From contig NZ_OESG01000013.1 of assembly GCF_900240945.1 (NCBI RefSeq), positions 620,001 through 684,000 on the forward strand: a DNA stretch of 64,000 nucleotides, read 5' to 3'. The position numbers and the translations under genes were made by a program. A model generated the notes under the pieces. That model saw only the letters and a list, made by a program, of their open reading frames with translations, was not told the DNA's origin and did no database searches. This DNA is from Mycobacterium sp. 3519A (GTDB lineage: Bacteria; Actinomycetota; Actinomycetes; Mycobacteriales; Mycobacteriaceae). Below are positions 28,653-37,836 of this stretch, in pieces. How positions within the stretch are numbered: position 1 is the first letter of the stretch; the number at the start of each line of letters is the position of its first letter.

Positions 28653-29585
28653 TCAGCTGAGCTGCGGGATCACCTCCGCAGCAAGCCGTTCCATCTGCTC
28701 ACGGTCTTCAACGACGTCCCTGCCGACAGGGTTCAACAAGATCATCTCAGCTCCGGCGTCGATGACCTCACGCAGCCCACGGACCACGTCGTCGACGGTG
28801 CCCGCCACCGGGACGTCGCCAAGGCGGGAGGCGAGGGGGTCGCCGTAGATGCGGTGCAGACCGGCGAGCACCCGCTCCCTGGCACGGGCCGCGTCGTCGT
28901 CGACGGTCAGGTAGACACGCTTGGCGATCCTGAATCTTGTTGCGTCCTTGCCTTGTTCGTCGAGTTCGCGGCGCACCACCTGCACTGCTTCGGCGAAACT
29001 CTCGGTGGTCGACGAACCGGCACCCATGAACGCGTCACCAAGCCGTACCCCGCGGGCCAAGGCTTTGGGGGCGCCCCCGCCGAACCAGAGCGGCGGGTGC
29101 GGCCGCTGCACCGGCTTCGGCTCGATCAGCAGACCGTCGACATCGCGGAAGCGGCCGTGGAACGTCACGGTCGGATCGTCGGACCACGCGGCCTTCATCA
29201 ACGCGAGGCCTTCGGTGAAGTAGCTCACGAACGTGTCCTTCTCGACGCCGAACGCCGAAAACGGCCTGGAGTTGCCGCCGTGGCCGACGCCGACATCGAG
29301 CCGACCGTGGCTGAGCTGGTCCGTGGCGGCGATGGCCGTCGCGAGTTGCAGCGGGTCGTGCAGCGACGTGATGAGCACGGCGACGCCCAACCGTAACCGG
29401 GTGGTGTGCGCGGCGGCCCACGACAGCAGCTGCAGAGGTGCGAGAGACGGTGCGGGCCCGACGATTTGCTCCAGCGTCCAGCCGCCTTCGAACCCCAGTT
29501 CTTCGGCCCGCTTCAGGAAGTCGCGGGTGCCGTCGGCGTCGAAACCGTCCGCTGCCCGCTGAGGAATGGAAATCGAGAATTTCAC
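28653..29585 (-). CDS. LLM-class (luciferase-like) F420-dependent oxidoreductase
   Basis: 310 aa, TIM-barrel of the bacterial luciferase-like family. LGVAVLITSLHDPLQLATAI, HGRLDVGVGHGGNSRPFSAFG and RPHPPLWFGGGAPKALAR are typical of mycobacterial F420-dependent members. It probably uses F420 (or FMN) for an oxidoreduction of unknown substrate. The start is GTG 29583-29585 (reads VKFSISIPQRAADG); the frame is open upstream across the sppA start but without family similarity. Confidence 0.85.
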   Translation of the reverse strand: MKFSISIPQRAADGFDADGTRDFLKRAEELGFEGGWTLEQIVGPAPSLAPLQLLSWAAAHTTRLRLGVAVLITSLHDPLQLATAIAATDQLSHGRLDVGVGHGGNSRPFSAFGVEKDTFVSYFTEGLALMKAAWSDDPTVTFHGRFRDVDGLLIEPKPVQRPHPPLWFGGGAPKALARGVRLGDAFMGAGSSTTESFAEAVQVVRRELDEQGKDATRFRIAKRVYLTVDDDAARARERVLAGLHRIYGDPLASRLGDVPVAGTVDDVVRGLREVIDAGAEMILLNPVGRDVVEDREQMERLAAEVIPQLS

Positions 29586-29648
29586 ACGTACACGGTAGGC
29601 GGGTGCGGGACTTGGTGTGCGGTGGCGGGGCGTCGGTACGCTCGGAAG

Positions 29649-31445
29649 ATGTTTGCTTTCCTGTCTGGTGTTCCCGGCGTCGACGACCTGCGCAACCTGG
29701 CCAAGCGGGTGGACACCGCACGGCACCACGGCGTGCCGGACGGGTGCGTGCTCGAACTGGATTTGCAGGCGATGCCGCAGGAGACCGGCGGCTTCGATCC
29801 GTTCGCGATGATCGCCAGCGGCGGCAAACCGTTGGTGTTGCGCGAAACCGTCGCCGCCATTCACCGCGCCGCCGAGGATCCGCGGGTGGCCGGCCTGATC
29901 GCCCGGGTGCAGATACCCGCCGCCGCGCCAGGTCCGGTACAGGAACTGCGGGACGCCATCGTGGCGTTCAGCGACGTGAAACCGTCGCTGGCGTGGGCCG
30001 AGACCTATCCGGGCACGCTGTCGTACTACCTGGCGTCGGCCTTCCGCGAGGTGTGGATGCAGCCGTCGGGCACGGTGGGCCTGGTCGGCTTCGCCACCAA
30101 TGCGATGTTCCTGCGTGACGCGCTCGACAAGGCAGGTATCGAGGCGCAGTTCATCGCGCGCGGCGAATACAAGTCGGCGGCAAACCTTTTCACACAGGAC
30201 CGCTACACCGACGCGCACCGAGAAGCGGACAGCAGGCTGATCGAAAGCCTGCACGGCCAGGTGTTGCAGGCGGTCGCCGCCGCACGGCATCTCGAGGCCC
30301 CCGAGGTCGACACCCTCGCCGACAAGGCGCCGCTGCTGCGCGACGACGCCGTCACCGGACGCCTGGTCGACCGCATCGGCTTCCGCGACGAGGCGTACGC
30401 GCGCATCGCCGAACTCGTTGGTGCGCCCGGGATTTCACCCGAAACGGGGGATGCCGATTCCGACGACGCGCCGCCACGGCTGTACTTGTCCCGGTACGCC
30501 AGGGCCACCGCGTCGCGGCCCATGCCGCCCACCCCGCCGATTCCCGGACGTAAGGCGAAGCCGAAGATCGCCGTCGTGACGCTGCACGGTCCGATCGTCA
30601 GCGGGCGCGGCGGCCCGCAGGTGTTGCCGTTCGGCAGTTCGAGCGCGGGCGGCGACACCATCGCCGCGGCGTTGCGTGAGGCCGCCGCCGATGACGACGT
30701 CTCGGCGATCGTGTTGCGGGTGGACAGTCCGGGCGGTTCGGTGACCGGCTCGGAAACCGTTTGGCGCGAGGTGAATCGGATCCGTGACAACGGTAAGCCG
30801 ATAGTGGCGTCGATGGGCGCGGTCGCGGCATCGGGCGGCTACTACGTGTCGATGTCGGCCGACACGATCGTCGCCAACGCAGGCACCATCACGGGTTCGA
30901 TCGGTGTGGTGACCGGCAAGCTGGTGGCCCGAGAACTGAAGGACCGCCTCGGTGTCGGCTCCGACTCGGTGCGCACCAACGCCAACGCCGACGCGTGGTC
31001 GATCAACCATCCGTTCACCGACGATCAGCATGCACACGTCGAGGCCGAGGCCGACCTGTTCTACACCGATTTCGTCGAGCGGGTGGCCAAGGGGCGCAAG
31101 ATGACGGTCGAGGCCGTCGACGCGATCGCCCGCGGCCGGGTCTGGACGGGCGCCGATGCGTTGGAGCGCGGGCTGGTCGACGAACTCGGCGGACTGCGCA
31201 CCGCGGTCACGCGGGCCAAGGTGCTCGCCGGCCTGGAACCGGACACCGACGTGCGCGTCGTGAGCTATCCGGGGTCGTCGCTGATGGACATGTTGCGGCC
31301 GAAGGCGTCGTCTGCGCCTGCCGCAGCTTCGCTGCCGGACGCGCTCGCAGCGTTGGTGGGCCGCTCGGTGGCCGGTGCGGTCAGCCAGGTCGAGCGGTCG
31401 TTGACCGGCGTCAGTGCGCTGTGGCTGGGCGAATACCGCTTCTAA
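29649..31445 (+). CDS. sppA: Signal peptide peptidase SppA, 67K type
   Basis: 598 aa, the double-domain form of the S49 serine peptidase. The catalytic Lys is in ARGEYKSAANLFT (Lys175) and the nucleophile in GAVAASGGYYVSM (Ser395), with RVDSPGGSVTGSETVWREV before it. It digests cleaved signal peptides at the membrane. ATG 29649 is used; the open frame upstream is antisense to the LLM gene. The IS30 element begins 12 bases after the stop, so any native terminator is displaced. Confidence 0.93.
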   Translation: MFAFLSGVPGVDDLRNLAKRVDTARHHGVPDGCVLELDLQAMPQETGGFDPFAMIASGGKPLVLRETVAAIHRAAEDPRVAGLIARVQIPAAAPGPVQELRDAIVAFSDVKPSLAWAETYPGTLSYYLASAFREVWMQPSGTVGLVGFATNAMFLRDALDKAGIEAQFIARGEYKSAANLFTQDRYTDAHREADSRLIESLHGQVLQAVAAARHLEAPEVDTLADKAPLLRDDAVTGRLVDRIGFRDEAYARIAELVGAPGISPETGDADSDDAPPRLYLSRYARATASRPMPPTPPIPGRKAKPKIAVVTLHGPIVSGRGGPQVLPFGSSSAGGDTIAAALREAAADDDVSAIVLRVDSPGGSVTGSETVWREVNRIRDNGKPIVASMGAVAASGGYYVSMSADTIVANAGTITGSIGVVTGKLVARELKDRLGVGSDSVRTNANADAWSINHPFTDDQHAHVEAEADLFYTDFVERVAKGRKMTVEAVDAIARGRVWTGADALERGLVDELGGLRTAVTRAKVLAGLEPDTDVRVVSYPGSSLMDMLRPKASSAPAAASLPDALAALVGRSVAGAVSQVERSLTGVSALWLGEYRF

Positions 31446-31457
31446 CCGACGGCGAAC

Positions 31458-32816
31458 GGCCAGTTATGCCACGCATTTTTCGCTCAGGTTCAAGGGGTGA
31501 TTGCAACGGCTCCTAGCTGAGGAGTTGTTGATGCGTCCGTCGCGTTATGCCTGTGTTGGTCGTCAGTTCTGGGGTCATGTCGGCGATGGCACGTCGGTGG
31601 TGGAGGCGGCGCAGGCAGTCGGTGTGTCGGTGCGCACCGGCTGGCGCTGGTTTGCCGATGCTGGCGGGGTGAGACCCAAATTTCCTGATGAGACCGGTGT
31701 GCGGAAGTGGTCGCGGCTGGGCGAAGACGAACGTAACGAAATTCAAGACGGCATTGCCAGAGGGGAAAGCATTCGGCAGATCGGCAGGCGGCTGGGCCGC
31801 CCGGCCTCGACGGTCATGCGTGAGATCGACCGAAACGCGTTCTGCCGTGGACGATATCGTTCGCGGTACCGGTTCGGGGCGCAACGGCACGGCGGCTGGG
31901 ATGCCACGCCGAGGTATCGGGCCGGCGTCGCACAGGCGCGTGCTCACGCGCGGGCTCGACGCCCGAAACCGCGCAAGCTGGCCACCAATGAACGGTTGCA
32001 CCTTGAGGTGCAGAATCGGCTGCTAGACGACCACAGTCCTCAACAGATCGCCAACCGGCTGCCGATCGAATTTCCCGACGATGCGGAGATGCGGGTGTCC
32101 CACGAGACCATCTATCAGTCGATCTACGTGCAGGGTAAAGGAAATCTGCGCCGTGAGCTGCACAAATGTCTACGCACTGGGCGGGCGTTGCGCAAGCCTC
32201 AACGACGCGGTAACCAGCGCCGAGGGCAAATCCGCGACATGGTCAACATCAGCGAGCGTCCACCGGAGGTCGAAGACCGTGCCGTACCCGGCCACTGGGA
32301 AGGTGACCTGATCATGGGTAGCACCGCATCGGGTTCGGCGATCGGCACCGTGGTCGAACGCATGACTCGGTTCGTGCTGCTGCTGCATCTGCCTGACGAC
32401 CACGGTGCCCTGGCAGTGCAAGAGGCCATCGTCGCGAAAATGGCTCAGCTGCCGGCGATTCTGCGTAAGACACTGACCTGGGATCAAGGCAAAGAGATGG
32501 CCAATCACGCCGCTATCGCCGCAGCGACGGAATTAGATATCTACTTCTGTGATCCGCACTCACCATGGCAGCGCGGGACCAACGAGAACACCAACGGACT
32601 GCTGCGCCAATACTTTGCTAAAGGCACCGACTTGTCGATCTTCCCGGCAGACTATCTGGACTACGTCGCCGCCAAGCTCAACAACCGGCCCCGGCAAACC
32701 CTGAGCTGGAAGACCCCAGCCGAAACCCTCGACGAACTACTCTCAAACCCGTCAAAACCACCCGCTGTTGCAATCACAGCGTGAAACCGCCTCGCGAAAA
32801 CGTGTCATAACTGGCC
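31458..32816 (+). mobile_element. Complete IS30-family insertion sequence
   Basis: 1359 bases bounded by 50-base imperfect terminal inverted repeats. The outer 11 bases (GGCCAGTTATG) and inner 11 bases (GTGATTGCAAC) of each arm are perfect, at 31458-31468/32806-32816 and 31497-31507/32767-32777; the middle is diverged. The dinucleotide AC flanks both ends, consistent with the 2-base target duplication of IS30 elements though weak by itself. One intact transposase fills the element, so it may be active. Confidence 0.88.
31531..32784 (+). CDS. IS30-family transposase
   Basis: 417 aa. N-terminal HTH regions (VVEAAQAVGVSVRTGWRWFAD and GESIRQIGRRLGRPASTVMREI) bind the terminal repeats. The DDE catalytic domain shows GHWEGDLIMG (first Asp), LTWDQGKEMANH (second Asp) and SPWQRGTNENTNGLLRQYF (Glu). 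ATG 31531 has GAGGAG six bases upstream; a TTG at 31501 is in frame but lies in the inverted repeat. The gene is intact. Confidence 0.93.
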   Translation: MRPSRYACVGRQFWGHVGDGTSVVEAAQAVGVSVRTGWRWFADAGGVRPKFPDETGVRKWSRLGEDERNEIQDGIARGESIRQIGRRLGRPASTVMREIDRNAFCRGRYRSRYRFGAQRHGGWDATPRYRAGVAQARAHARARRPKPRKLATNERLHLEVQNRLLDDHSPQQIANRLPIEFPDDAEMRVSHETIYQSIYVQGKGNLRRELHKCLRTGRALRKPQRRGNQRRGQIRDMVNISERPPEVEDRAVPGHWEGDLIMGSTASGSAIGTVVERMTRFVLLLHLPDDHGALAVQEAIVAKMAQLPAILRKTLTWDQGKEMANHAAIAAATELDIYFCDPHSPWQRGTNENTNGLLRQYFAKGTDLSIFPADYLDYVAAKLNNRPRQTLSWKTPAETLDELLSNPSKPPAVAITA

Positions 32817-32833
32817 ACTCGCGCCATCCGATC

Positions 32834-34462
32834 TCAGTGTGCGGCAGCCTCTTCCGCTCCCACTCCGGTCAGCGCCCGCACCTCGAACTCCGCGTTGACG
32901 TCGGGGTCGCCGCGGTCGGGTGAGGTCAGCGTGCCGACGATGCCGAGCAGGAACGCCAGCGGAATCGACACGATGCCCGGGTTGGCGAGCGGGAACCACG
33001 CGAAGTCGGCGCCAGGGATCATCGCGGTCTTGGCGCCGGAGACGGCGGGGGAGAAGACGATCAGCACGATCGTGGAGATCAGCCCGCCGTACATGCTCCA
33101 CAGCGCGCCGCGGGTGTTGAACCGCGGCCAGTACAGCGAGTACACGATGGTCGGCAGATTGGCCGCCGCGGCGACCGCGAACGCAAGCGCCACGAGGAAC
33201 GCGATGTTCTGCCCGTTGGCCAGGATGCCCAACCCGATCGCGAGCACACCGAGCACCACAGCGGTGATACGGGAAACCCGCACCTGCTCTTCACCGCTGA
33301 CGGTGTGGTTCTTCATCACACTGGCGTACACATCGTGTGCGAACGAGGTCGACGCCGTGATGGTCAGGCCCGCGACCACCGCGAGGATGGTGGCGAACGC
33401 GACCGCCGAGATGACACCGAGCAGGATGACACCGCCGAGTTCGTAGGCCAGTAGCGGCGCGGCGGAATTCTGCCCGCCCGCTGCGGCGAGAATGCGGTCG
33501 GGACCGACAATCGCCGCTGCGCCGTAACCCAGTGCGAGCGTGAACAAATAGAAGGCGCCGATCAGCCCGATCGCCCACACCACCGATCGGCGCGCCTCTT
33601 TCGCCGTCGGCACCGTGTAGAACCGCATCAGCACGTGCGGTAGACCCGCGGTCCCGAGCACCAGCGCCAGGCCGAGCGAGATCAGGTTGATCTTCGACGT
33701 GACCGATCCGCCGTACTGTGCGCCGGGCGCCAACACGTCGCGACTGGCGACGGCTTCACTGGCCGACCCCGAGATCGCCTGTTGTGCCGATCCAAGGATC
33801 GCCGAGAAATCCAGCCCGAACCTCGCCAGCACCATCACCGTCATGATCGCCGCACCGGTGATCAACAGCACCGCCTTGATGATCTGCACCCATGTGGTGC
33901 CTCGCATGCCGCCGATCAGCACATAGACGATCATCAGCACGCCGACGACGGCGATGACGACGCTCTGGCCGGTCCTTCCGTTGATGTCGAGCAGGAGCGC
34001 GACCAGTCCACCCGCGCCCGCCATCTGCGCCAGCAGATAGAACAGGGACACCGTCAGCGTCGAGGTGGCGGCGGCCATCCGGACCGGCTTCTGCTTGAGC
34101 CGGAAGCTCAGCACGTCGGCCATGGTGAAACGGCCCGTGTTGCGTAGGAGCTCGGCGACCAGCAGCAGAGCCACCAGCCACGCCACCAGGAACCCGATCG
34201 AGTACAGGAAGCCGTCGTAGCCGTAAACAGCGATCGCTCCCGCGATACCGAGAAAGCTTGCCGCGGAGAGATAGTCGCCTGCGATTGCGATGCCGTTCTG
34301 CGGGCCGCTGAAGCCGCGCCCGCCCGTGAAGAACTCGTCGGCCGTGGCCTTCCTGCGGCCGGCACGGATGACGACATACAGGGTGATGCCGACGAACAGC
34401 GCGAAGATCGCGATGTTGGCCACCGGATTGCCGACCGTTTGATCGGCGGCGAGGTACGTCAT
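32834..34462 (-). CDS. Cation/acetate symporter (SSS family, ActP-like)
   Basis: 542 aa with about 13 membrane helices. Markers: ADEFFTGGRGFSGPQNGIAIAGDYLSAASFLGIAGAIA is the N-terminal SSS signature, and LPHVLMRFYTVPTAKEARRS is typical of ActP/MctC monocarboxylate carriers. It imports acetate (perhaps propionate or pyruvate) with Na+ or H+. The start overlaps the stop of the DUF485 gene (ATGA), the usual yjcH-actP pairing. It lies in a module with acs, which activates the imported acetate. Confidence 0.9.
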   Translation of the reverse strand: MTYLAADQTVGNPVANIAIFALFVGITLYVVIRAGRRKATADEFFTGGRGFSGPQNGIAIAGDYLSAASFLGIAGAIAVYGYDGFLYSIGFLVAWLVALLLVAELLRNTGRFTMADVLSFRLKQKPVRMAAATSTLTVSLFYLLAQMAGAGGLVALLLDINGRTGQSVVIAVVGVLMIVYVLIGGMRGTTWVQIIKAVLLITGAAIMTVMVLARFGLDFSAILGSAQQAISGSASEAVASRDVLAPGAQYGGSVTSKINLISLGLALVLGTAGLPHVLMRFYTVPTAKEARRSVVWAIGLIGAFYLFTLALGYGAAAIVGPDRILAAAGGQNSAAPLLAYELGGVILLGVISAVAFATILAVVAGLTITASTSFAHDVYASVMKNHTVSGEEQVRVSRITAVVLGVLAIGLGILANGQNIAFLVALAFAVAAAANLPTIVYSLYWPRFNTRGALWSMYGGLISTIVLIVFSPAVSGAKTAMIPGADFAWFPLANPGIVSIPLAFLLGIVGTLTSPDRGDPDVNAEFEVRALTGVGAEEAAAH

Positions 34463-34812
34463 GCGTGCTCTCCCTGCAGGTCCGCGCGGATCGCCTCGGC
34501 ACGCGGGTCGAGTTCCTTATTGGCGAACCGCACATACAGACCGGTGATGACGAACGTCGTCACGAACTGGCCCAGCCCGATGAGCAAGCCCATGTTGATG
34601 TTGCCGAACACCTTGACCGCCATGAAGTCGTGTGCGAACGCACCGAGCAGCACGTAGCTGGCGTACCAAACCAGGAAGAAGGCGGTCATCGGGAAAGCGA
34701 ACCGGCGCAGCGCTTTTCGCAGCTGCGCGAACTCCTGGCTCTGCTGGCATTCGACGTAGTTCGGTTGATGCGTCGTCGACGCGCTGCGTGGGGGACTGTC
34801 GGTAGGTGACAC
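34459..34812 (-). CDS. DUF485 small membrane protein, partner of the acetate symporter
   Basis: 117 aa, two predicted membrane helices (FPMTAFFLVWYASYVLLGAFA and GLLIGLGQFVTTFVITGLYVRFA) and the ending FANKELDPRAE typical of YjcH/DUF485 proteins, which are always found with ActP-type symporters. Its exact role is unproven. Translation is coupled to the symporter. A CRP-like palindrome lies about 50 bases upstream of the start. Confidence 0.88.
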   Translation of the reverse strand: MSPTDSPPRSASTTHQPNYVECQQSQEFAQLRKALRRFAFPMTAFFLVWYASYVLLGAFAHDFMAVKVFGNINMGLLIGLGQFVTTFVITGLYVRFANKELDPRAEAIRADLQGEHA

Positions 34813-34859
34813 CGGTCGGCTCCTGACTCCCTGTGACCCGGCTGTTGCCGGCGGCTGAC

Positions 34860-34875
34860 TGAGACCTTGCTCACA
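34860..34875 (-). promoter_or_regulatory. CRP-like site upstream of DUF485-symporter genes
   Basis: Read on the minus strand: TGTGA-GCAAGG-TCTCA, matching nine of ten defined positions of the CRP consensus TGTGA-N6-TCACA. It is 48 bases from the start codon, a plausible activator position. Confidence 0.5.
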
Positions 34876-34959
34876 ACCGGCGCCGGTGTCGACGCCGATA
34901 CGGCCAAGCCGCCAAGCGCTGCGGTGAGCGGTCGATCGGCGACGACGAACGGCGAGCGG

Positions 34960-36693
34960 TCAGCCCCGCGGAACCCGCTCGACGCCCATGCCGAGGCGTT
35001 CGGGCACATGCATGCGCGCGAAGATCCGCGAGGTGTCGTCAGGCGCCCTGGTGACCTTGCTGACCAGCACCATCGTGATGAAGGCCAGCGGAACGCTGAC
35101 GGCGGCGGGATAGCCGACGAGCGCCGCGGGCCATCCCGCGAGGACGTTGTCGTCGACACCGCCCGCGAGCGCCAACGCCGCAGCGGCGCCGGACACCGTG
35201 CCGCCGGCGGCCAGCCCGCACATCGCTCCCACCGCGGTCAGGCCCCGCCACCAGATGCCGAGCAGCAGAAGTGGGCACAGCGTGGAGGCCGCGACCGCGA
35301 ACACCAGGCCGACGTTGCGCGACAGACTCAATTGCGACGCCGCCAACGCCAGTGGCATGGGTATCAGTCCACCGATGAGGGCCGCGATCCGGAAGTCTCG
35401 AACACGCCCGCGCAGCACGTCGGTGGCCAACGCGCCTGCGATGCTCACCAACAGCCCGGACGACGTGGCCAGGAACGCGGCGATGGCGCCTGCGGCCGCG
35501 AGAGCGGCCAGCAACTGTCCCACCGGACCGGCGAACGCGGCCTGCGGCATCAGCAACACCGCGGCATCGGTGTCGCCGGTGACGAGCAGCGCGGGCACGT
35601 GCAGGCGGGCGAAAACGCCCATCAGCGTGGGGAATACGTAGAAGAGGGTGAGCAGCGCGATCACCGTGAGGGCGGTCCGCCGTGCCGCTCTGCCGTCGGG
35701 GTTGGTGTAGAACCGGACCATCACGTGCGGCAGCCCCATGGTGCCGAGAAATGTGGCGACGATGGTGGACAGCACCTGGAACAACGGATGCGCACCGCCC
35801 AGTCCGCCGCCGGAGGCGATCCACTCCGCGCCCGTACTCGGTGCGCCAGCCACTACCGGCGTGGCCGTCCCGGCGGCCAGCGTCAGCGTGGTACCTGCGC
35901 CGAACGTGTGCTCGCCGCTCGACGGGACTGCGGCGTCGTGTACCGGCCGACCGTCCATGGTCCCGGTGACTGACAGCCCGGCGGGGGCGTCGACCTGGAG
36001 AACCACCGCGGTTTCGATCGAGATCGTGGTGTGTTGGCGGACCGTCGGCGGCAGCGGCTCGCCGAGCGGTGCGGGGCGCGCGAAAAAGAGCGCCAGCAGC
36101 GCGAGGGCAGGCACCGCGATCGCCGTGAGCTTCAACCAGTATTGGAACGCCTGGACGAACGTGATGGACCGCATCCCGCCGCCGACGACGTTGGCGATCA
36201 CGATCAGCCCCACCGCCACCGGTCCGACCCAGAACGGCAGGCCCAGCAGGATCCTCAGCGTCAGTCCGGCTCCCTGGTACTGAGGAACGAGATAGAGCAC
36301 ACAGATCACGACGACGAACAGCATGGTCATCATGCGCAAACGCGAAGAACCCAGCCGGAATTCGGTGAAATCGGGCACCGTGTACGCCCCGGATCGGCGT
36401 AGCGGTGCAGCGACGAACAGCAACAACCCCAGATAGCCTGCCGTGAAGCCGATCGGGTACCACAACGCGTCGGCGCCGTACTTGGCGACCAGACCTGCGA
36501 CCCCGAGAAACGATGCGGCCGAGAGATATTCGCCCGAGATCGCTGCGGCGTTCCAGCGGGGGTCGACGCTGCGGGAGGCGACAAGGAAGTCCGACGTGGT
36601 GCGCGACAACCGTCCGCCGTATACACCCACCACCACGGTCGCGACCGCAGCGGCCAGCAGCGCCGCCCCCGTCAGCGCCGCCGATCCTGTCAC
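34960..36693 (-). CDS. Second SSS-family solute symporter with an extracytoplasmic insert
   Basis: 577 aa. The core repeats SSS features (TSDFLVASRSVDPRWNAAAISGEYLSAASFLGVAGLVAKYG and MGLPHVMVRFYTNPDGRAARR). Between helices 6 and 7 there is a long hydrophilic insert of about 90 residues (from RPAPLGEPLPPTV to WIASGGGLGG) not present in the ActP-like neighbour. The substrate is probably a monocarboxylate but is unknown. GTG 36693 overlaps the stop of the small membrane gene upstream (GTGA). It is part of the operon with the two-component genes. Confidence 0.85.
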   Translation of the reverse strand: MTGSAALTGAALLAAAVATVVVGVYGGRLSRTTSDFLVASRSVDPRWNAAAISGEYLSAASFLGVAGLVAKYGADALWYPIGFTAGYLGLLLFVAAPLRRSGAYTVPDFTEFRLGSSRLRMMTMLFVVVICVLYLVPQYQGAGLTLRILLGLPFWVGPVAVGLIVIANVVGGGMRSITFVQAFQYWLKLTAIAVPALALLALFFARPAPLGEPLPPTVRQHTTISIETAVVLQVDAPAGLSVTGTMDGRPVHDAAVPSSGEHTFGAGTTLTLAAGTATPVVAGAPSTGAEWIASGGGLGGAHPLFQVLSTIVATFLGTMGLPHVMVRFYTNPDGRAARRTALTVIALLTLFYVFPTLMGVFARLHVPALLVTGDTDAAVLLMPQAAFAGPVGQLLAALAAAGAIAAFLATSSGLLVSIAGALATDVLRGRVRDFRIAALIGGLIPMPLALAASQLSLSRNVGLVFAVAASTLCPLLLLGIWWRGLTAVGAMCGLAAGGTVSGAAAALALAGGVDDNVLAGWPAALVGYPAAVSVPLAFITMVLVSKVTRAPDDTSRIFARMHVPERLGMGVERVPRG

Positions 36694-37058
36694 GGTTCGG
36701 CGTCCACGACGCGGATGAACTCGCGCTCGGCCTGTTCGGCGAGCCGGACGTACAGCCTGCCGACGCCATACACCACCGGAAACAGCAGCCCGAGCACCAA
36801 CCAATTCAGCCGGATGCTCAACACCGACGCGGTGGCCAAACCAGGAAACAGGCTGCCGCTCAGCGGGATGGCGACAGCCACCCCGACCACGACGGCGGCC
36901 AGTCGCAGCGCGAGCCCCAGTTGGGCCCGCACCAGCCCGCGCACCAGGGCGTCGCCGACCTGGGTCTGCTCCTGCACCTCGACGCGGGTGCGCACGATCC
37001 TGGCGCCTCGACGGTGGGCGAGCACCACCCGCTGCCGCGGCGGCTTGGGACTAGTCAT
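36690..37058 (-). CDS. Small two-helix membrane protein, DUF485-like partner of the second symporter
   Basis: 122 aa. A basic N-terminus is followed by two hydrophobic segments (LALRLAAVVVGVAVAIPLSG and LNWLVLGLLFPVVYGVGRLYV) and the ending YVRLAEQAEREFIRVVD. Topology and the position immediately before an SSS gene mirror the DUF485-symporter pair downstream. Sequence similarity to DUF485 is weak, so this is assigned by analogy. It overlaps the response regulator gene by 8 bases. Confidence 0.65.
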   Translation of the reverse strand: MTSPKPPRQRVVLAHRRGARIVRTRVEVQEQTQVGDALVRGLVRAQLGLALRLAAVVVGVAVAIPLSGSLFPGLATASVLSIRLNWLVLGLLFPVVYGVGRLYVRLAEQAEREFIRVVDAEP

Positions 37059-37836
37059 CGCCGGGCACCTGACGGTAGCCGCGCAGCGGATCGCGGATCA
37101 GCCGGTCACGCAGCTCCCGCACCTGTCGGCGGCTGACCGGAAGTTCCACGGCGGGTGACTTCCCGTTGGCCCTCAGGCGCACCGTCACCGAACCGCCCTT
37201 GGTGCGCACACCCGTCACCAGACCGAGCGACACCAGATACGAGCGGTGCACTCGCTGGAAACCCGCATCGGCCCAACGGGATTCGAGCGTGCTCAGCGGG
37301 ATGCGCACCAGGTACGAGCCGGACGCGGCATGCAGGCGGGCGTAATCGCCCTCGGCCTCGACCCAGCCGATGGAGTCCCGGGGGATCAGGTTCGTGACCC
37401 CGCCGATCTCGGCGGGCACCACGTCCATCCGCTGATCGGGTTCGCCTGCGGCCGTGGCGTCGGGTGTTCGGTTGGTCGTCAGCCTGCGCACCGCCTCGTC
37501 GAGACGGTCGCGGCGGATGGGCTTGAGGAGGTAGTCCACGGCGCCGACGTCGAATGCCGCCACCGCCTTGTCGTCGTGCGCGGTGACGAACACGACCGGG
37601 GGCGGTTCGGCGAAATTCGCCAGCACAGAAGCCAATTCGAGGCCGGAGAGTCCGGGCATGTTGATGTCCAGGAAGACCGCGTCGACACCGCCCTCGCGCA
37701 ATTGGCGCAGCGCCGACGTCGCGTCCGCCGCGCCGAGCACCCGGCCGATCGCCGGGTGCTGCTGCAGCAGGTAGGTCAGCTCGTCGAGGGCGGGCGCTTC
37801 GTCGTCGACGGCAAGCACGGTCAACTCCTGCGTCAC
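37051..37836 (-). CDS. LytTR-family response regulator
   Basis: 261 aa. The receiver domain has VLAVDDE at residues 7-13, the phospho-acceptor Asp57 in VFLDINMPGLSG and the Lys in VDYLLKPIRRD. The C-terminal LytTR DNA-binding domain starts about residue 155 (GWVEAEGDYARLHAASGSYLVR) and includes FQRVHRSYLVS. GTG 37836 overlaps the kinase stop. It probably controls the symporter genes and perhaps acs, by analogy with E. coli BtsR and YpdB, which govern carboxylate transporters. Confidence 0.92.
   Translation of the reverse strand: MTQELTVLAVDDEAPALDELTYLLQQHPAIGRVLGAADATSALRQLREGGVDAVFLDINMPGLSGLELASVLANFAEPPPVVFVTAHDDKAVAAFDVGAVDYLLKPIRRDRLDEAVRRLTTNRTPDATAAGEPDQRMDVVPAEIGGVTNLIPRDSIGWVEAEGDYARLHAASGSYLVRIPLSTLESRWADAGFQRVHRSYLVSLGLVTGVRTKGGSVTVRLRANGKSPAVELPVSRRQVRELRDRLIRDPLRGYRQVPGDD

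Noticed and set aside
31497..32777. IS element limited to the inner GTGATTGCAAC repeats
   Set aside because: A second perfect 11-base repeat at equal distance outside both inner blocks shows the element is longer.
35039..36769. A 576-codon minus-strand frame offset from the symporter
   Set aside because: Arg/Gly-rich shadow of the real symporter frame, with no membrane helices or motifs.
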